Source: an uncultured beta proteobacterium (GTDB lineage Bacteria > Pseudomonadota > Gammaproteobacteria > Burkholderiales > Nitrosomonadaceae). From it: 50,666 bases of DNA. Position numbers and translations under genes: made by a program. This document shows positions 28,034 to 38,546 of the stretch, piece after piece; position 1 is the first letter of the stretch, and every line of letters starts with the position of its first letter. The stretch is taken from the NCBI GenBank assembly GCA_900696615.1, contig CAADGS010000066.1, positions 1 to 50,666 on the forward strand, read 5' to 3'. The notes below the pieces were generated by a model, which made no database searches, was not told where the DNA came from, and saw only the letters and a list, made by a program, of their open reading frames with translations.

Positions 28034-28156
28034 TGATAAAAAAATGAAAAAAATACAGAAGGTTCCTAATAGCGATCATTTTAGCACGACCGATACTGAC
28101 TTGGCTTCCCGTACTGATGTGCGAGACTCATTTTTTAAGTGCGAGTATGTAAAGCG

Positions 28157-30952
28157 ATGAGTGCTGCAGAATCAGAAAAAATTGGAACCAGCAACACCTT
28201 GGTAAATGATAAGGATTTGCCGTTGCGAGAAGATATTCGTTTTCTTGGCCGAATGCTGGGCGATACGCTACGAGAACAGGATGGGGACAATGCGTTTGAG
28301 CTGGTAGAAAATATTCGGCAGACTGCTGTGCGTTTTCATCGGGATCAGGATCCCAGCGCGCGCCAAGAACTTGATGCCATTTTAACCCAATTAAGCGATA
28401 AAGATTCATTGTCTGTAGTCCGTGCTTTCAGTTACTTTTCATTACTATCGAATATTGCCGAAGATGTTCATCATAACCGACGGCGGCGAGCCCACCTTCG
28501 TGCAGGATCTCCGCCCCAAGCAGGTAGTGTCACGCTCGCTTTGGAGCGAGTGCTGGAGGCAAGGAAAGATGTTTCTGTGCTGGCGGATTTTTTCAAAAAA
28601 GCTGTTGTTTCTCCGGTTTTAACAGCTCATCCGACAGAAGTGCAAAGAAGAAGTATTTTGGATTGCCAGTTAGCTATCGAGCGTTTGCTAAAAGAACGCG
28701 CACGCACAGAGCTAACGCCAAATGAATTGCGTCACAATGAAGAAGGCTTGCGTGCAACCATTCAGATTTTGTGGCAAACGCGCATGCTAAGGCCAACCCG
28801 TTTATCGGTATACGATGAAATTGAAAATGGTCTGGCGTATTACAGCTACACTTTTCTGACTGAAATTCCATATATTTATGCAAAGATGGAAGACTTGCTC
28901 CAGCGCCGTCTGGATAAGAACGCGCCCGAGGTGACTTCTTTCTTGCGTATGGGTAGTTGGATTGGCGGTGATCGTGATGGCAATCCTTTTGTCACGCATG
29001 ACGTGATGCTGCGGGCTGTCGAACGCCAATCAGCCTTAGCCTTGGATTTCTACTTGGATGAAGTCATTAAGCTAAGCCGTTCATTGAGTCTCACTGAGCG
29101 TTTGGTGAAAGTCAGCGAAGAAGTAAAAAAATTGGCAGCGGTTGCACCAGATATACCTAATCGGTCCGATGAACCTTACCGGCGGATTTTTCTCAGTATG
29201 GCTGCTCGTTTAGTTGCAACCGCTCAACAATTAGGGCATCAGGTTATGCAGCAAGGCCTGGTTCAAGCTGGTAAACCATATGCCAATAGTATTGAATTTC
29301 TGCATGATCTCGACACAATTATTCAATCGCTTGAACACCATAAATCCTACTGGGTAGCGCATGGTCCATTGAGGAATCTACGCCGTGCAGTAGATGTATT
29401 CGGGTTTCATTTGGCGCACTTGGATATGCGTCAGCATAGTAAGGTGCATGAGCAAGTTGTGGCGGAAATATTTGAACGCAATGCGCATTGTAACAACTAC
29501 TTACGATTGAATGAGTCAGAGCGTATTGAATTATTGCTGCAAGAAATCAACCAGTCGCGTCCTTTGCTGACGTGTTGTGCAGATTATTCCGAAGCAGTGC
29601 AATCCGAGTTACGCATTTTACAATGCGCAGCGGAAATTCATCGTCGTTTTGGGCAAAAAGCGATGCCCAATTACATTATTTCTATGACAACCGGTATCGT
29701 TAATGTGCTCGAAGTCGCATTGTTATTGCAGGAAGTGGGCTTATTACAACCTGGTGAGAATCCGCAATTACATTTGAATATCATTCCATTGTTTGAAACT
29801 ATCTCGGATTTGCGTAGCAGCGGCAAAATAATGGATCAGTTATTTTCACTGCCATATTATCGCAAGCTGCTTAATTCGCGTGGCAATGTGCAAGAAGTGA
29901 TGCTGGGCTATTCCGATAGCAATAAAGATGGCGGTTTTATCACTTCCAATTGGGAAATATATAAAGCTGAAATTGAGCTGACAAAAATTTTTTCCAAACA
30001 TCAGGTTAGTCTACGCTTGTTTCACGGTCGCGGCGGAACGGTGGGCCGAGGCGGTGGACCGAGCTATCAAAGTATTCTCGCGCAACCGCCTGGCAGTGTG
30101 AATGGTCAGATACGCGTTACAGAACAAGGTGAAGTTATTAGCAGCAAGTATGCGGAACCTGAAATTGGGCGGCGCAATTTAGAAACACTGGTTGCAGCGA
30201 CGATGGAGGCGACGTTACTGGGTCACGATTCGGTCGGAGCCAATGCAGACCGATATTATTCAGCTATGGAAAAACTTGCATCCGCGTCTTTCCGGGCTTA
30301 CCGTGACCTGGTATATGAAACACCGGGTTTTAAACAATTTTTTCTGGAATCGACACCCATTCGCGAAATGGCTGGATTGCACATTGGTAGCCGGCCGCCG
30401 TCACGTAAGAATTCCGATGCAATCGATGATTTGCGGGCAATCCCATGGGTATTTAGCTGGAGTCTAAGTCGAATGATGTTACCAGGATGGTATGGTTTTG
30501 GTCGTGCTGTAGAAGCCTTTGTGGATAGTGAAGATGAAGCAGGGAATGGATTGATACTATTACAGGAGATGTACCGAGAATGGCCATTTATGCAAACATT
30601 GCTATCCAATATGGATATGGTGCTTGCTAAAACGGACATGGGGATTGCATCCCGTTACGCGGAATTGGTCGAAGATATCGCATTACGCGAACAAATCTTT
30701 GGGCGCATCCAAGAGGAACGGATCCGATGTGAGAAATGGCTATTTGCGGTAACCGGTCATACCGAGCTATTGCAAGACAATCCAACGCTAGCTCGCAGCA
30801 TTCGTAACAGAACACCGTATATAGACCCGCTTAACCACTTGCAAGTGGAATTGTTGCGCCGTTATCGTTCCGGCGAGGATAGCGAAGAAGTAAAACGTTC
30901 CATTCACCTTACTATCAATGGTGTCACGGCCGGGTTGCGCAATAGTGGGTAA
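28157..30952 (+). CDS. ppc: Phosphoenolpyruvate carboxylase
   Basis: Carboxylates PEP with bicarbonate to oxaloacetate, refilling the TCA cycle. About 931 residues from ATG 28157; a GTG six codons earlier is possible. Catalytic segments are present: TAHPTEVQRR with the essential His near residue 155, GSWIGGDRDGNPFV, LGYSDSNKDGG, the glycine-rich loop FHGRGGTVGRGGGPSY, and the C-terminal TINGVTAGLRNSG. The final residues are usually NTG; here NSG. Divergent from hemC. Confidence 0.96.
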   Translation: MSAAESEKIGTSNTLVNDKDLPLREDIRFLGRMLGDTLREQDGDNAFELVENIRQTAVRFHRDQDPSARQELDAILTQLSDKDSLSVVRAFSYFSLLSNIAEDVHHNRRRRAHLRAGSPPQAGSVTLALERVLEARKDVSVLADFFKKAVVSPVLTAHPTEVQRRSILDCQLAIERLLKERARTELTPNELRHNEEGLRATIQILWQTRMLRPTRLSVYDEIENGLAYYSYTFLTEIPYIYAKMEDLLQRRLDKNAPEVTSFLRMGSWIGGDRDGNPFVTHDVMLRAVERQSALALDFYLDEVIKLSRSLSLTERLVKVSEEVKKLAAVAPDIPNRSDEPYRRIFLSMAARLVATAQQLGHQVMQQGLVQAGKPYANSIEFLHDLDTIIQSLEHHKSYWVAHGPLRNLRRAVDVFGFHLAHLDMRQHSKVHEQVVAEIFERNAHCNNYLRLNESERIELLLQEINQSRPLLTCCADYSEAVQSELRILQCAAEIHRRFGQKAMPNYIISMTTGIVNVLEVALLLQEVGLLQPGENPQLHLNIIPLFETISDLRSSGKIMDQLFSLPYYRKLLNSRGNVQEVMLGYSDSNKDGGFITSNWEIYKAEIELTKIFSKHQVSLRLFHGRGGTVGRGGGPSYQSILAQPPGSVNGQIRVTEQGEVISSKYAEPEIGRRNLETLVAATMEATLLGHDSVGANADRYYSAMEKLASASFRAYRDLVYETPGFKQFFLESTPIREMAGLHIGSRPPSRKNSDAIDDLRAIPWVFSWSLSRMMLPGWYGFGRAVEAFVDSEDEAGNGLILLQEMYREWPFMQTLLSNMDMVLAKTDMGIASRYAELVEDIALREQIFGRIQEERIRCEKWLFAVTGHTELLQDNPTLARSIRNRTPYIDPLNHLQVELLRRYRSGEDSEEVKRSIHLTINGVTAGLRNSG

Positions 30953-31010
30953 TAATCAGGCTAAATAACTGTCATAATGCTCTGATAAACGCCGAGTGTA
31001 GGAGACTGCA

Positions 31011-32315
31011 GTGCAAGTAAAACGATTTATTACAATATTATTGTTTAGTATTTATTCTCAGTGGGTATTGGCTTCTCTGCCAATACAAAATTGGCAAACA
31101 TCTTCTGGTACAAGGGTTTATTTCGTTGAAAATCATGATCTACCAATACTCGATATCAGTGTCGAGTTTGCAGCGGGCAGCGGTATGGATACGGAGAATA
31201 AATCCGGGTGTGCCAACTTGGTGCAACATTTGCTTAGTCTTGGGGCGGGCGGCCTGACTGAAGATGAAATTGCTACCACATTGGCTGATGTTGGTGCACA
31301 GCTTAAAAGTCATTTCGATAGAGATCGCGCGGGCATTACTTTGCGCACACTAAGCAGTGAGCGGGAACGGAAGCAGGCACTCGATATACTTGCGCGTATC
31401 ATTCAGTATCCGCAATTTCCGCAAGATGCATTGCAAAGAGAGAAAGCAAGAATTATTGCTGGTATCAAAGAAGCAAGCACTAAGCCGGATTATATTGCCG
31501 AACATCAATTGATGAAGATGCTTTATGGTGATCATCCTTACGGATTCAGTGAATTAGGGGAAATTGAAACCCTCAATGGATTGCAGCAAGAAGATTTGCT
31601 TACTTTTTATCGATCCCATTATGTAGTTAACAATGCGGTTATAGCGATTATTGGTGATATTACGCGAGATGAGGCGGCAGAAATTGCGGAATCACTAACG
31701 AGGAAACTACCCTCCAATCAACAGAGCAAAGAGATTCCCGCAGTGATCCTTCCAAAGGGAGAGGTAAAAAGGATTCCTCACCCGGCTACACAAAGCCATA
31801 TCCAGTTGGCCTACCCAGGTTTGCGCCGCGACGATCCTGATTATTTTCCCTTGTTAGTAGGTAATCATATTCTGGGCGGTGGAGGATTTGTTTCGCGCCT
31901 GATGGAAGAAGTTCGTCAGCAACGCGGCCTGGCCTATAGTGTTTTCAGTTTTTTTACACCTTATAAAGAGCAAGGACCTTTCCAGATTGGTTTACAGACT
32001 AAAAAGGAACAATCGGAAGAAGCTTTTGCATTAACCCGTAAGATACTTAAGGATTTTATTGCTTCTGGCCCAACAGAAGAGGAATTAATCGCCGCAAAGC
32101 AAAACATAATTGGTGGATTTCCACTGCGAATAGATAGCAATAGCAAAATTTTGGGGTTTCTTTCCATGATTGGTTTTTATCAATTACCACTTAACTATTT
32201 AACGCATTATTTGACAGCTGTCGAAGCCGTAACGGTTGAGCAAATTCGGCAAGCATTTCAGCGTCGCATTCAACCCGATGCTATGGTAGGCATTATTGTC
32301 GGCTCGGTTGAGTAA
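31011..32315 (+). CDS. M16-family peptidase homologue, non-catalytic type
   Basis: 434 residues with a signal peptide (1-22), so periplasmic. It has the duplicated pitrilysin/MPP fold, including ILGGGGFVSRLMEEVRQQRGLAYSV in the second half. The zinc motif HxxEH of active M16 enzymes reads N69-L-V-Q72-H73, so it lacks the catalytic Glu and one zinc His and is almost surely not a protease by itself. In betaproteobacteria it normally pairs with an active M16 subunit encoded just upstream; here ppc is upstream instead. It heads the run to rsmD (16 bases), coaD and ferredoxin. Confidence 0.88.
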   Translation: MQVKRFITILLFSIYSQWVLASLPIQNWQTSSGTRVYFVENHDLPILDISVEFAAGSGMDTENKSGCANLVQHLLSLGAGGLTEDEIATTLADVGAQLKSHFDRDRAGITLRTLSSERERKQALDILARIIQYPQFPQDALQREKARIIAGIKEASTKPDYIAEHQLMKMLYGDHPYGFSELGEIETLNGLQQEDLLTFYRSHYVVNNAVIAIIGDITRDEAAEIAESLTRKLPSNQQSKEIPAVILPKGEVKRIPHPATQSHIQLAYPGLRRDDPDYFPLLVGNHILGGGGFVSRLMEEVRQQRGLAYSVFSFFTPYKEQGPFQIGLQTKKEQSEEAFALTRKILKDFIASGPTEEELIAAKQNIIGGFPLRIDSNSKILGFLSMIGFYQLPLNYLTHYLTAVEAVTVEQIRQAFQRRIQPDAMVGIIVGSVE

Positions 32316-32331
32316 ATAGAGTCCCGAGTAC

Positions 32332-32886
32332 ATGGCATTAACCCGTAGAAAAGTGCGTATCATTGGAGGGCAGTGGCGCAGTCGCATACTGGTTTTTCCT
32401 GAGCATGCTGATTTAAGGCCTACTTCTGACCGGATACGTGAAACAGTATTTAATTGGTTAGGACAAGATTTGTACGGGTTGGCTTGTCTTGATTTATTTG
32501 CCGGAAGTGGCGCGCTGGGTTTCGAAGCGGCATCTCGCGGCGCGGGGTTAGTGGTTATGGTTGAGTTTGACGTCAACATTTTTCGTTCGTTGCGTGAAAA
32601 TAAGGAGAAATTACGAGCAACACAAGTAGAATTGGTGATGATGAACGCGATAAATTTTATAAATTCTGATTTGCGAAAATTCGATGTGATTTTTCTTGAT
32701 CCGCCTTACCGTTTGGGATTGTTATCGGGATTATTGCCGCTATTGCCAAGACATCTCGAACTGAATGGTTTGGTTTACACTGAAACGCCACGTGCCTGGG
32801 TACCAGATAATCAATGGAATGTAAGGCGTAGCGCCAGAGCTGGTGCTGTACACTACCAGCTTCTTGAACTGGCGCATCCTGAATGA
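32332..32886 (+). CDS. rsmD: 16S rRNA (guanine966-N2)-methyltransferase RsmD
   Basis: Methylates G966 of 16S rRNA in the assembling 30S subunit. 184 residues; SAM motif [15 protein letters not shown]-terminal [10 protein letters not shown] and [16 protein letters not shown], and catalytic motif [10 protein letters not shown]. The stop overlaps the coaD start by four bases, the common rsmD-coaD pairing. Confidence 0.95.
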   Translation: MALTRRKVRIIGGQWRSRILVFPEHADLRPTSDRIRETVFNWLGQDLYGLACLDLFAGSGALGFEAASRGAGLVVMVEFDVNIFRSLRENKEKLRATQVELVMMNAINFINSDLRKFDVIFLDPPYRLGLLSGLLPLLPRHLELNGLVYTETPRAWVPDNQWNVRRSARAGAVHYQLLELAHPE

Positions 32887-33362
32887 GTAAAGTGATTTAT
32901 CCCGGTACATTTGATCCCATCACACGGGGACATGAAGATCTTGTTCGGCGTGCCTCCCGTTTATTCAATCAGGTTATAGTGGCTGTGGCTGTAAGCGGTA
33001 GCAAAAAACCATTTTTTTCCATAGAAGAGCGGGTGGACATGGCACAAAGGGTTTTGTCCGATTGTCAAAATGTTGAAATTATGTCGTTTTCTGGTTTATT
33101 GATGGATTTTCTACGGCAACAAAACGCGCAAATTATCTTAAGAGGATTACGTGCCGCTTCGGATTTTGAGTATGAATTTCAAATGGCCGGGATGAATCGT
33201 AGTATGTATCCGGATGTAGAGACACTATTCATGACACCGTCGGAACAGTATATGTTCATTTCTGCGACAATCGTCCGGGAAATTGCATTACTTGGCGGAA
33301 AAGCGGATGCTTTCGTGCATCCTATCGTGGCACAGAAGTTGCACGAAAAGTTATCACAATAA
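32883..33362 (+). CDS. coaD: Phosphopantetheine adenylyltransferase
   Basis: Converts 4'-phosphopantetheine and ATP to dephospho-CoA, the step before CoaE. 159 residues with the nucleotidyltransferase motif [15 protein letters not shown] near the start, [17 protein letters not shown] and the [10 protein letters not shown] motif. Overlaps rsmD by four bases, and the ferredoxin gene follows after 17 bases. Confidence 0.97.
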   Translation: MSKVIYPGTFDPITRGHEDLVRRASRLFNQVIVAVAVSGSKKPFFSIEERVDMAQRVLSDCQNVEIMSFSGLLMDFLRQQNAQIILRGLRAASDFEYEFQMAGMNRSMYPDVETLFMTPSEQYMFISATIVREIALLGGKADAFVHPIVAQKLHEKLSQ

Positions 33363-33379
33363 TTTCGAGAGAAATATAA

Positions 33380-33648
<269 letters not shown>

Positions 33649-33787
33649 AATAGCTTCAGTTAGTTTAGAAGATGTTTAATAACAGTAAATAAACTGAAAT
33701 AGTGCGTTGGAAAGAAATAAGTAGCGGCTTCATGGAAAAGCCCCTGTTATACGATACTTGCACATAACTTAGATACGCTTCTAATTT

Positions 33788-34732
33788 TCACAACAATCCC
33801 GATTCATGCGCTTGTTGGTCGGCGTGGTAACTGGAGCGCACCATTGGTCCGCATGCGGCGTGACTGAAACCCATCTCGAATGCTGCGCGTTCAAATGCTT
33901 CGAAGCCCTCTGGAGTTACATAACGCATGACAGGCAGGTGGCCAATGCTTGGCTGCAAATACTGGCCAATCGTTAACATCTCTACGTTATGTTCGCGCAG
34001 ATCGTGAAGAACTTGCATGATTTCTTCGTCAGTTTCCCCAAGCCCGAGCATCAGTCCCGATTTGGTAGGAATGTGCGGAAAATCCGCTTTGAAGTCTTTC
34101 AGTAGTTTCAGCGAGTGTGCATAATCAGCGCCTGGACGGCATTGTTTATACAATCTGGGTACCGTTTCAAGATTGTGATTCAATACATCGGGTGGACAAG
34201 CGGCAAGTTTTTCCAACGCAACTTCAAGTCGACCTCTAAAGTCGGGTACTAACGTTTCAATTTTTGTATTCGGCGAATGAGTACGAATTTCGCGAATGCA
34301 GTCGGCAAAATGTTGTGCACCACCATCGCGCAGGTCATCACGGTCGACGCTGGTTATAACGACATATTTCAGTCTCATAGCAGCGATTGATTGGGCTAAA
34401 TGTAAAGGCTCATTGACATCGGGTGGTTTTGGCCTGCCATGCGCAACGTCACAAAATGGACAGCGGCGCGTACATAAATCACCCAGTATCATAAAGGTTG
34501 CGGTGCCCTTACCAAAGCATTCGCCGATATTGGGGCAGGATGCTTCTTCACAAACGGTATGCAATTTATGTTCCCGCAATAGCCGTTTTACTTCGTAAAA
34601 GCTTTCACTGTTGGAAGAGCGTACGCGAATCCATGACGGTTTACGCAGCAGATCATCGCGTGACTGCGGGGTGATTTTAATGGGATTGCGTGCTGTTTTG
34701 TCAGCACCCTTTTGGCGGGTGTCAGTGGTCAT
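33788..34732 (-). CDS. lipA: Lipoyl synthase LipA
   Basis: Radical-SAM enzyme that inserts two sulfurs into octanoyl groups on lipoyl domains. 314 residues. The auxiliary cluster motif C-x4-C-x5-C ([12 protein letters not shown]) and the radical-SAM C-x3-C-x2-C (CTRRCPFC) are intact, as is the C-terminal SSYHAD. The start overlaps lipB by 11 bases. Part of dacC/aminotransferase/DUF493/lipB/lipA, a conserved proteobacterial run. Confidence 0.97.
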   Translation of the reverse strand: MTTDTRQKGADKTARNPIKITPQSRDDLLRKPSWIRVRSSNSESFYEVKRLLREHKLHTVCEEASCPNIGECFGKGTATFMILGDLCTRRCPFCDVAHGRPKPPDVNEPLHLAQSIAAMRLKYVVITSVDRDDLRDGGAQHFADCIREIRTHSPNTKIETLVPDFRGRLEVALEKLAACPPDVLNHNLETVPRLYKQCRPGADYAHSLKLLKDFKADFPHIPTKSGLMLGLGETDEEIMQVLHDLREHNVEMLTIGQYLQPSIGHLPVMRYVTPEGFEAFERAAFEMGFSHAACGPMVRSSYHADQQAHESGLL

Positions 34733-35396
34733 GATGGTTAGATGATAATCCTTTGAGAAGTTTTTCTTGTAAATGATTTGCCAGCTTAACGCTCAATATT
34801 TCCATGCCATCGGTAATGCCGAGATCTTTTGTTTGCGTTATTTGAAGATTTCGGTAGCCGCATGGATTAATAAACGAAAATGGCGTTAAATCCATATCGA
34901 CATTGAGTGCAATACCGTGATAGCAATAATTTCTTTTAATTTTGAGTCCCAGTGACGCAATTTTAGCATTGTTGACGTAGACTCCGGGGGCTTCTATATG
35001 ATTGAATGCTTGAATCCGATAGGTTTTTAACAAATCTATCACTGCGTTCTCCATGCATCTGACTAATTCTCGAACACCAAGTTTTAAGCGGCGTAGATCG
35101 AGCAATAAATAAGCAATGAGTTGCCCGGGTCCATGGTAAGTGATTTGTCCGCCTCGATCGGTCTTTATCACGGGAATGCCGGAGTTATTGCTTAATAAAT
35201 GTTCGGCCTTTCCCGCAATGCCTTGCGTGTAAGTGGGTAAGTGCTGTAACAACCAAATTTCATCACAAGTTGCTGCTGTGCGATGCTCGGTAAAATTTTT
35301 CATGGCTTGCCAGGTTGCCTGATAGTCCGAAAGTCCCAGTTTCTTGACGATACAGGAGTAAGTTTCCACCATTGAAGGTACATGGATTTGCTGCAT
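34722..35396 (-). CDS. lipB: Lipoyl(octanoyl) transferase LipB
   Basis: Moves octanoyl from acyl carrier protein to lipoyl domains, giving LipA its substrate. 224 residues with the conserved [20 protein letters not shown], the Lys-containing [17 protein letters not shown], and the catalytic Cys in [11 protein letters not shown]. The start could also be the second Met, nine residues in. Six bases after the DUF493 gene, overlapping lipA. Confidence 0.95.
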   Translation of the reverse strand: MQQIHVPSMVETYSCIVKKLGLSDYQATWQAMKNFTEHRTAATCDEIWLLQHLPTYTQGIAGKAEHLLSNNSGIPVIKTDRGGQITYHGPGQLIAYLLLDLRRLKLGVRELVRCMENAVIDLLKTYRIQAFNHIEAPGVYVNNAKIASLGLKIKRNYCYHGIALNVDMDLTPFSFINPCGYRNLQITQTKDLGITDGMEILSVKLANHLQEKLLKGLSSNHHDH

Positions 35397-35402
35397 GATT
35401 AG

Positions 35403-35669
35403 TTACAATACAACCGCCACTAACGGATGCTTCGATAATGCTCGATATAGCTCATCCAATTGAGACCGCGATGTGGCACGAATCGTGCAGGTAATACTTA
35501 AATACGTGCCGTTCTTGCTTGCTCGCACTGACACGGTTGTTGTATCAAAGTCTGGCGCGTGGAATTTAACGATTGCGAGTGCTATTTCTGTAAAATCCTG
35601 ATGTGCTTTGCCCATGATTTTGATGGGAAAATCACAAGGGTATTCGATAAGTGAAGGTTGTTCTTCCAT
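35403..35669 (-). CDS. DUF493 protein (YbeD family)
   Basis: About 88 residues from ATG 35667-35669; a longer TTG-started frame is unlikely. The PSLIEYPCDFPIKIMG start and YLSITCTIRATSRSQLDELYRAL end are typical of YbeD, a small ferredoxin-like-fold protein almost always next to lipB. Suspected to be regulatory, but the role is not established. Between the aminotransferase and lipB genes in the same transcript. Confidence 0.88.
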   Translation of the reverse strand: MEEQPSLIEYPCDFPIKIMGKAHQDFTEIALAIVKFHAPDFDTTTVSVRASKNGTYLSITCTIRATSRSQLDELYRALSKHPLVAVVL

Positions 35670-35719
35670 AACTGTAGTAACACAATGCTTGAACGCGAAT
35701 ATTTCTTGAAGCAATGTTA

Positions 35720-36589
35720 TTAGCTCGTAGCGATGCCATCCGGTTTGCCGCGCATATGTGTGGCTTTGTACTGCTGGTACAAAGCGTATAAGTGAAAAAA
35801 CATATCGCCTGGTTTTCCATTACCCACTGCCTGATTATTGAGCGATGTGATCGGCATGATTTCTTTCGTGGAAGAAGTCAGTAAGATTTCATCGGCAGTA
35901 AATACTTCGTTTTCTGAAATTTCCCGGATTTCATGCGGTATCCGATTGGCTGCCGCTAGCTCCAGAACTACATCGTATGTTATTCCTGGCAGCATCAAAT
36001 GGCTTTTCGGGGGGGCCAACAGTACTTGGTTTTTGACAATAAAAATATTACTGGCAGCTCCTTCGGTCAGAAAGCCATCACGAATCAAAATAGTTTCAAG
36101 AGCATGTATGTCCACAGCCAATTGGCGCAACAATACATTGGGTAATAACGATATTGCTTTGACATCGCAGCGTATCCAGCGATTATCCAAAGCTGTGATG
36201 GCAGATGCGCCACTGACTAGTAATTCACGCGGTGGTGGCAATAGCGGGTTGCTCATGATAAAAACAGTAGGTGAAACACCAATCGGAAAAGCATGATCCC
36301 GTTTTGCTACCCCGCGTGTGATGTGTAAATACAAATACTGATCTTCAGCGTCATTTTTAGCAATGACCTGTTCCAGTAAATTTTTCCATTCGCCATCATT
36401 GAAAGGATTTTTTAGGCGTATTCCATCCAAGCTATGCTGAAGCCGGCTTAAATGCTTGGCTAGTCGGAATGGTTTGCGCGAATATGCGGGAATTACTTCG
36501 TAGATACCGTCGCCGAAAATAAAGCCGCGATCCATAACAGGAATGCACGCTTCTTCAATAGGCATGAATTTGCCATTTAGAAATATCAT
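35720..36589 (-). CDS. D-amino-acid aminotransferase (class IV PLP enzyme)
   Basis: 289 residues, fold-type IV PLP transaminase. Features include VMDRGFIFGDGIYEVIP near the N-terminus, the PLP-lysine region (RWIRCDVKAISLLPNVL), EGAASNIFIV and, late, EVFTADEILLTSSTKEIMPI. Members make D-alanine or D-glutamate, which suits its place between a D,D-carboxypeptidase gene (about 40 bases upstream) and DUF493-lipB-lipA. Branched-chain or 4-amino-4-deoxychorismate activity are alternatives, judged less likely from the context. Confidence 0.9.
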   Translation of the reverse strand: MIFLNGKFMPIEEACIPVMDRGFIFGDGIYEVIPAYSRKPFRLAKHLSRLQHSLDGIRLKNPFNDGEWKNLLEQVIAKNDAEDQYLYLHITRGVAKRDHAFPIGVSPTVFIMSNPLLPPPRELLVSGASAITALDNRWIRCDVKAISLLPNVLLRQLAVDIHALETILIRDGFLTEGAASNIFIVKNQVLLAPPKSHLMLPGITYDVVLELAAANRIPHEIREISENEVFTADEILLTSSTKEIMPITSLNNQAVGNGKPGDMFFHLYALYQQYKATHMRGKPDGIATS

Positions 36590-36631
36590 ATAAGCCTTTT
36601 TCTATGCAAGCTGAAAATTAGTGGTATGTAT

Positions 36632-37753
36632 TTAATTTAACAGCAATTTTACGCTATCCCATGCGCGACCAAAAATATTCGCCAGATCAACTTGTTCCAA
36701 AGCAACCAATGGATAAGTTTCTATGACTTTGTCGTCAAGAGTAAATTTTACAGTTCCGACTTCTTGGCCAAGTTCGATGGGGGCAACTAAAGGCTGTTTG
36801 TATTCCATGGTAGCTTTCAACTTATCTGATTGACCTTTGAGCACGGTAAAATAAACATCTCGATCAAAGCCGGCTTTTAATTCATTCTGACTGCCCTTCC
36901 ATAAATGGATAGTAGTCAATGCATCGTTTTTCTTATAGAGATGCAGCGTATCGAAAGCTTGGAAGCCATAATTTAGCAGGCGTTGACTTTCAACGCTACG
37001 AGCGTTGGCCGATTTTGCGCCGATAATTACTGAGATGAGCCGCCTTTTATCGCGTATTGCTGACGTAATCAAGCAAAAGCCTGCATTTTGAGTCCATCCG
37101 GTTTTCATACCATCCACATGCGGATCTATCCATAACAACCTGTTTCTATTGGGTTGTGTAATATTGTTGTAGGTATACTCTTTTTGCGAATAGAGCGGAT
37201 AAAACTCGGGAAAATCCCGAATAATGGCCGTTGCAAGTAAAGTCAGATCGTGCGCCGTAGTGTAATGATTGGGATCAGGCAGTCCCGTTGAGTTGGTGAA
37301 ATGTGTGTTTGTCATGCCCATGCGCTTGGCTTCGTTATTCATGATCTCAGCAAAGTTGCCTTCTGAACCCGCAACGGTTTCTGCCAATGCAATACATGCA
37401 TCGTTGCCGGATTGCACAATCATGCCTCGAATCAATTCATCTACAGTAACCTTTTTGTTGGGCTCGATAAACATACGCGAGCCAATCATTTTCCAGGCAG
37501 TTTGTGACACAGGCACCACTTGATCCAACGCCAGGCGATTTTGCTTTAAAGCTGAAAATACTACGTAAGCTGTCATCAGCTTTGTCAGCGAAGCGGGTTC
37601 TATGCGTTCGTGTTCGTTCTGACTAACTAATACTTGCCCGGTCTGAAAATCTGACAGCATGTAAGCTTTAGCTGCTATGGATATGCCTTGCTGCTGAGCA
37701 ATCGCGGACGACATAACGAGGCACAATAGCAATAATAGAAATAAGTGCTTCAT
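36632..37753 (-). CDS. dacC: D-alanyl-D-alanine carboxypeptidase (PBP5/6 type)
   Basis: Removes the terminal D-alanine from peptidoglycan pentapeptides. 373 residues from ATG 37751-37753, with a signal peptide (1-19). Motifs are SLTK at 55-58, SGN at 115-117 and KTG at 217-219. After the catalytic domain comes the PBP5 beta-rich domain (about 275-355) and a C-terminal amphipathic tail that would anchor it to the outer face of the inner membrane. It leads the run to the aminotransferase, DUF493, lipB and lipA. Paralogue of the SPOR-tailed enzyme at 3.7-4.9 kb. Confidence 0.93.
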   Translation of the reverse strand: MKHLFLLLLLCLVMSSAIAQQQGISIAAKAYMLSDFQTGQVLVSQNEHERIEPASLTKLMTAYVVFSALKQNRLALDQVVPVSQTAWKMIGSRMFIEPNKKVTVDELIRGMIVQSGNDACIALAETVAGSEGNFAEIMNNEAKRMGMTNTHFTNSTGLPDPNHYTTAHDLTLLATAIIRDFPEFYPLYSQKEYTYNNITQPNRNRLLWIDPHVDGMKTGWTQNAGFCLITSAIRDKRRLISVIIGAKSANARSVESQRLLNYGFQAFDTLHLYKKNDALTTIHLWKGSQNELKAGFDRDVYFTVLKGQSDKLKATMEYKQPLVAPIELGQEVGTVKFTLDDKVIETYPLVALEQVDLANIFGRAWDSVKLLLN

Positions 37754-37777
37754 GGACAATCTTTAGAAAATAAAAAC

Positions 37778-37783
37778 ATTATA
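37778..37783 (-). promoter_or_regulatory. Consensus -10 element before dacC
   Basis: A perfect TATAAT on the minus strand 25 bases before the dacC ATG. The -35 region, about 17 bases further up, is a poor match to TTGACA, so the promoter call is tentative. The predicted leader is only about 20 bases. Confidence 0.4.
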
Positions 37784-37971
37784 TCTTGCCCTGCGAGAAT
37801 CTAACAGTTAGTTGAGAAACTTTCTAATTCTGCATTAAGGTAGTGTGTAATTAATTTAAGATATTGTTTTTAAAATAATAATATGGTATTTTTTATGGAA
37901 ATCGCCACCACTTTGTGAGAATTATCGCAAACTGAATAGCTCTGCGATTTATTCACTTCTACTAGTTAATT

Positions 37972-38517
37972 TCAGTCGCTATTAGATGACCGATCAATTA
38001 CTCCCATGTGAAATCCCGGTTTGCCATCGCTACGCTCTTTGAAATACCGCTTCAAGGGATCATGAATGACTCGGAATGCCATTTCTTCCCATGGCATCTC
38101 ATGTTCAGACATGAGTTTCACGTCCAGGCTTTCGATGCCGGGGCTGAAATCGAGATCCAAAAGTTGAGCGCGAAATAGTACGTAAACCTGGCTGATATGA
38201 GGGAGGCTATATAGTGCGTATAAATCCCCGACTTCTACCCGTGCATTGGCTTCTTCCAATGTTTCACGGGCAGCGGCTTGGGCAAGTGTTTCATTGTTTT
38301 CCATGAAACCGGCAGGTAATGTCCACCAGCCCAGTCGCGGCTCGATGGCGCGGCGGCATAACAAAATTTTATCTTTCCATTCTGGAATGCATCCCACGAC
38401 TATTTTGGGATTCTGATAGTGGATAATGTGACAAGCGGTGCATACGTACCGTGGGAGCATATCACCGGCAGGTATCAGTAATTCGACAGTGGCACTACAA
38501 TTACTACAGTATTTCAT
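37972..38517 (-). CDS. Nudix hydrolase with N-terminal zinc ribbon
   Basis: 181 residues. A zinc ribbon (C4-x2-C7, C26-x2-C29) precedes a Nudix domain with a full box: G70-x5-E76-x7-R84-E85 through E88-E89 (GFMENNETLAQAAARETLEE). This layout resembles the shorter NudC/ADP-ribose pyrophosphatase-like family that hydrolyses NADH, ADP-ribose or related dinucleotides; the exact substrate is not readable. Follows the frameshifted DUF2914 gene by about 30 bases on the same strand. Confidence 0.88.
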   Translation of the reverse strand: MKYCSNCSATVELLIPAGDMLPRYVCTACHIIHYQNPKIVVGCIPEWKDKILLCRRAIEPRLGWWTLPAGFMENNETLAQAAARETLEEANARVEVGDLYALYSLPHISQVYVLFRAQLLDLDFSPGIESLDVKLMSEHEMPWEEMAFRVIHDPLKRYFKERSDGKPGFHMGVIDRSSNSD

Positions 38518-38546
38518 GAGAAACCCTCAAATACGTTGAGTGAATT

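Noticed and set aside
35838-36296. 152-codon plus-strand frame opposite the aminotransferase gene
   Set aside because: Shadow of the real coding strand, which has full class IV aminotransferase motifs.
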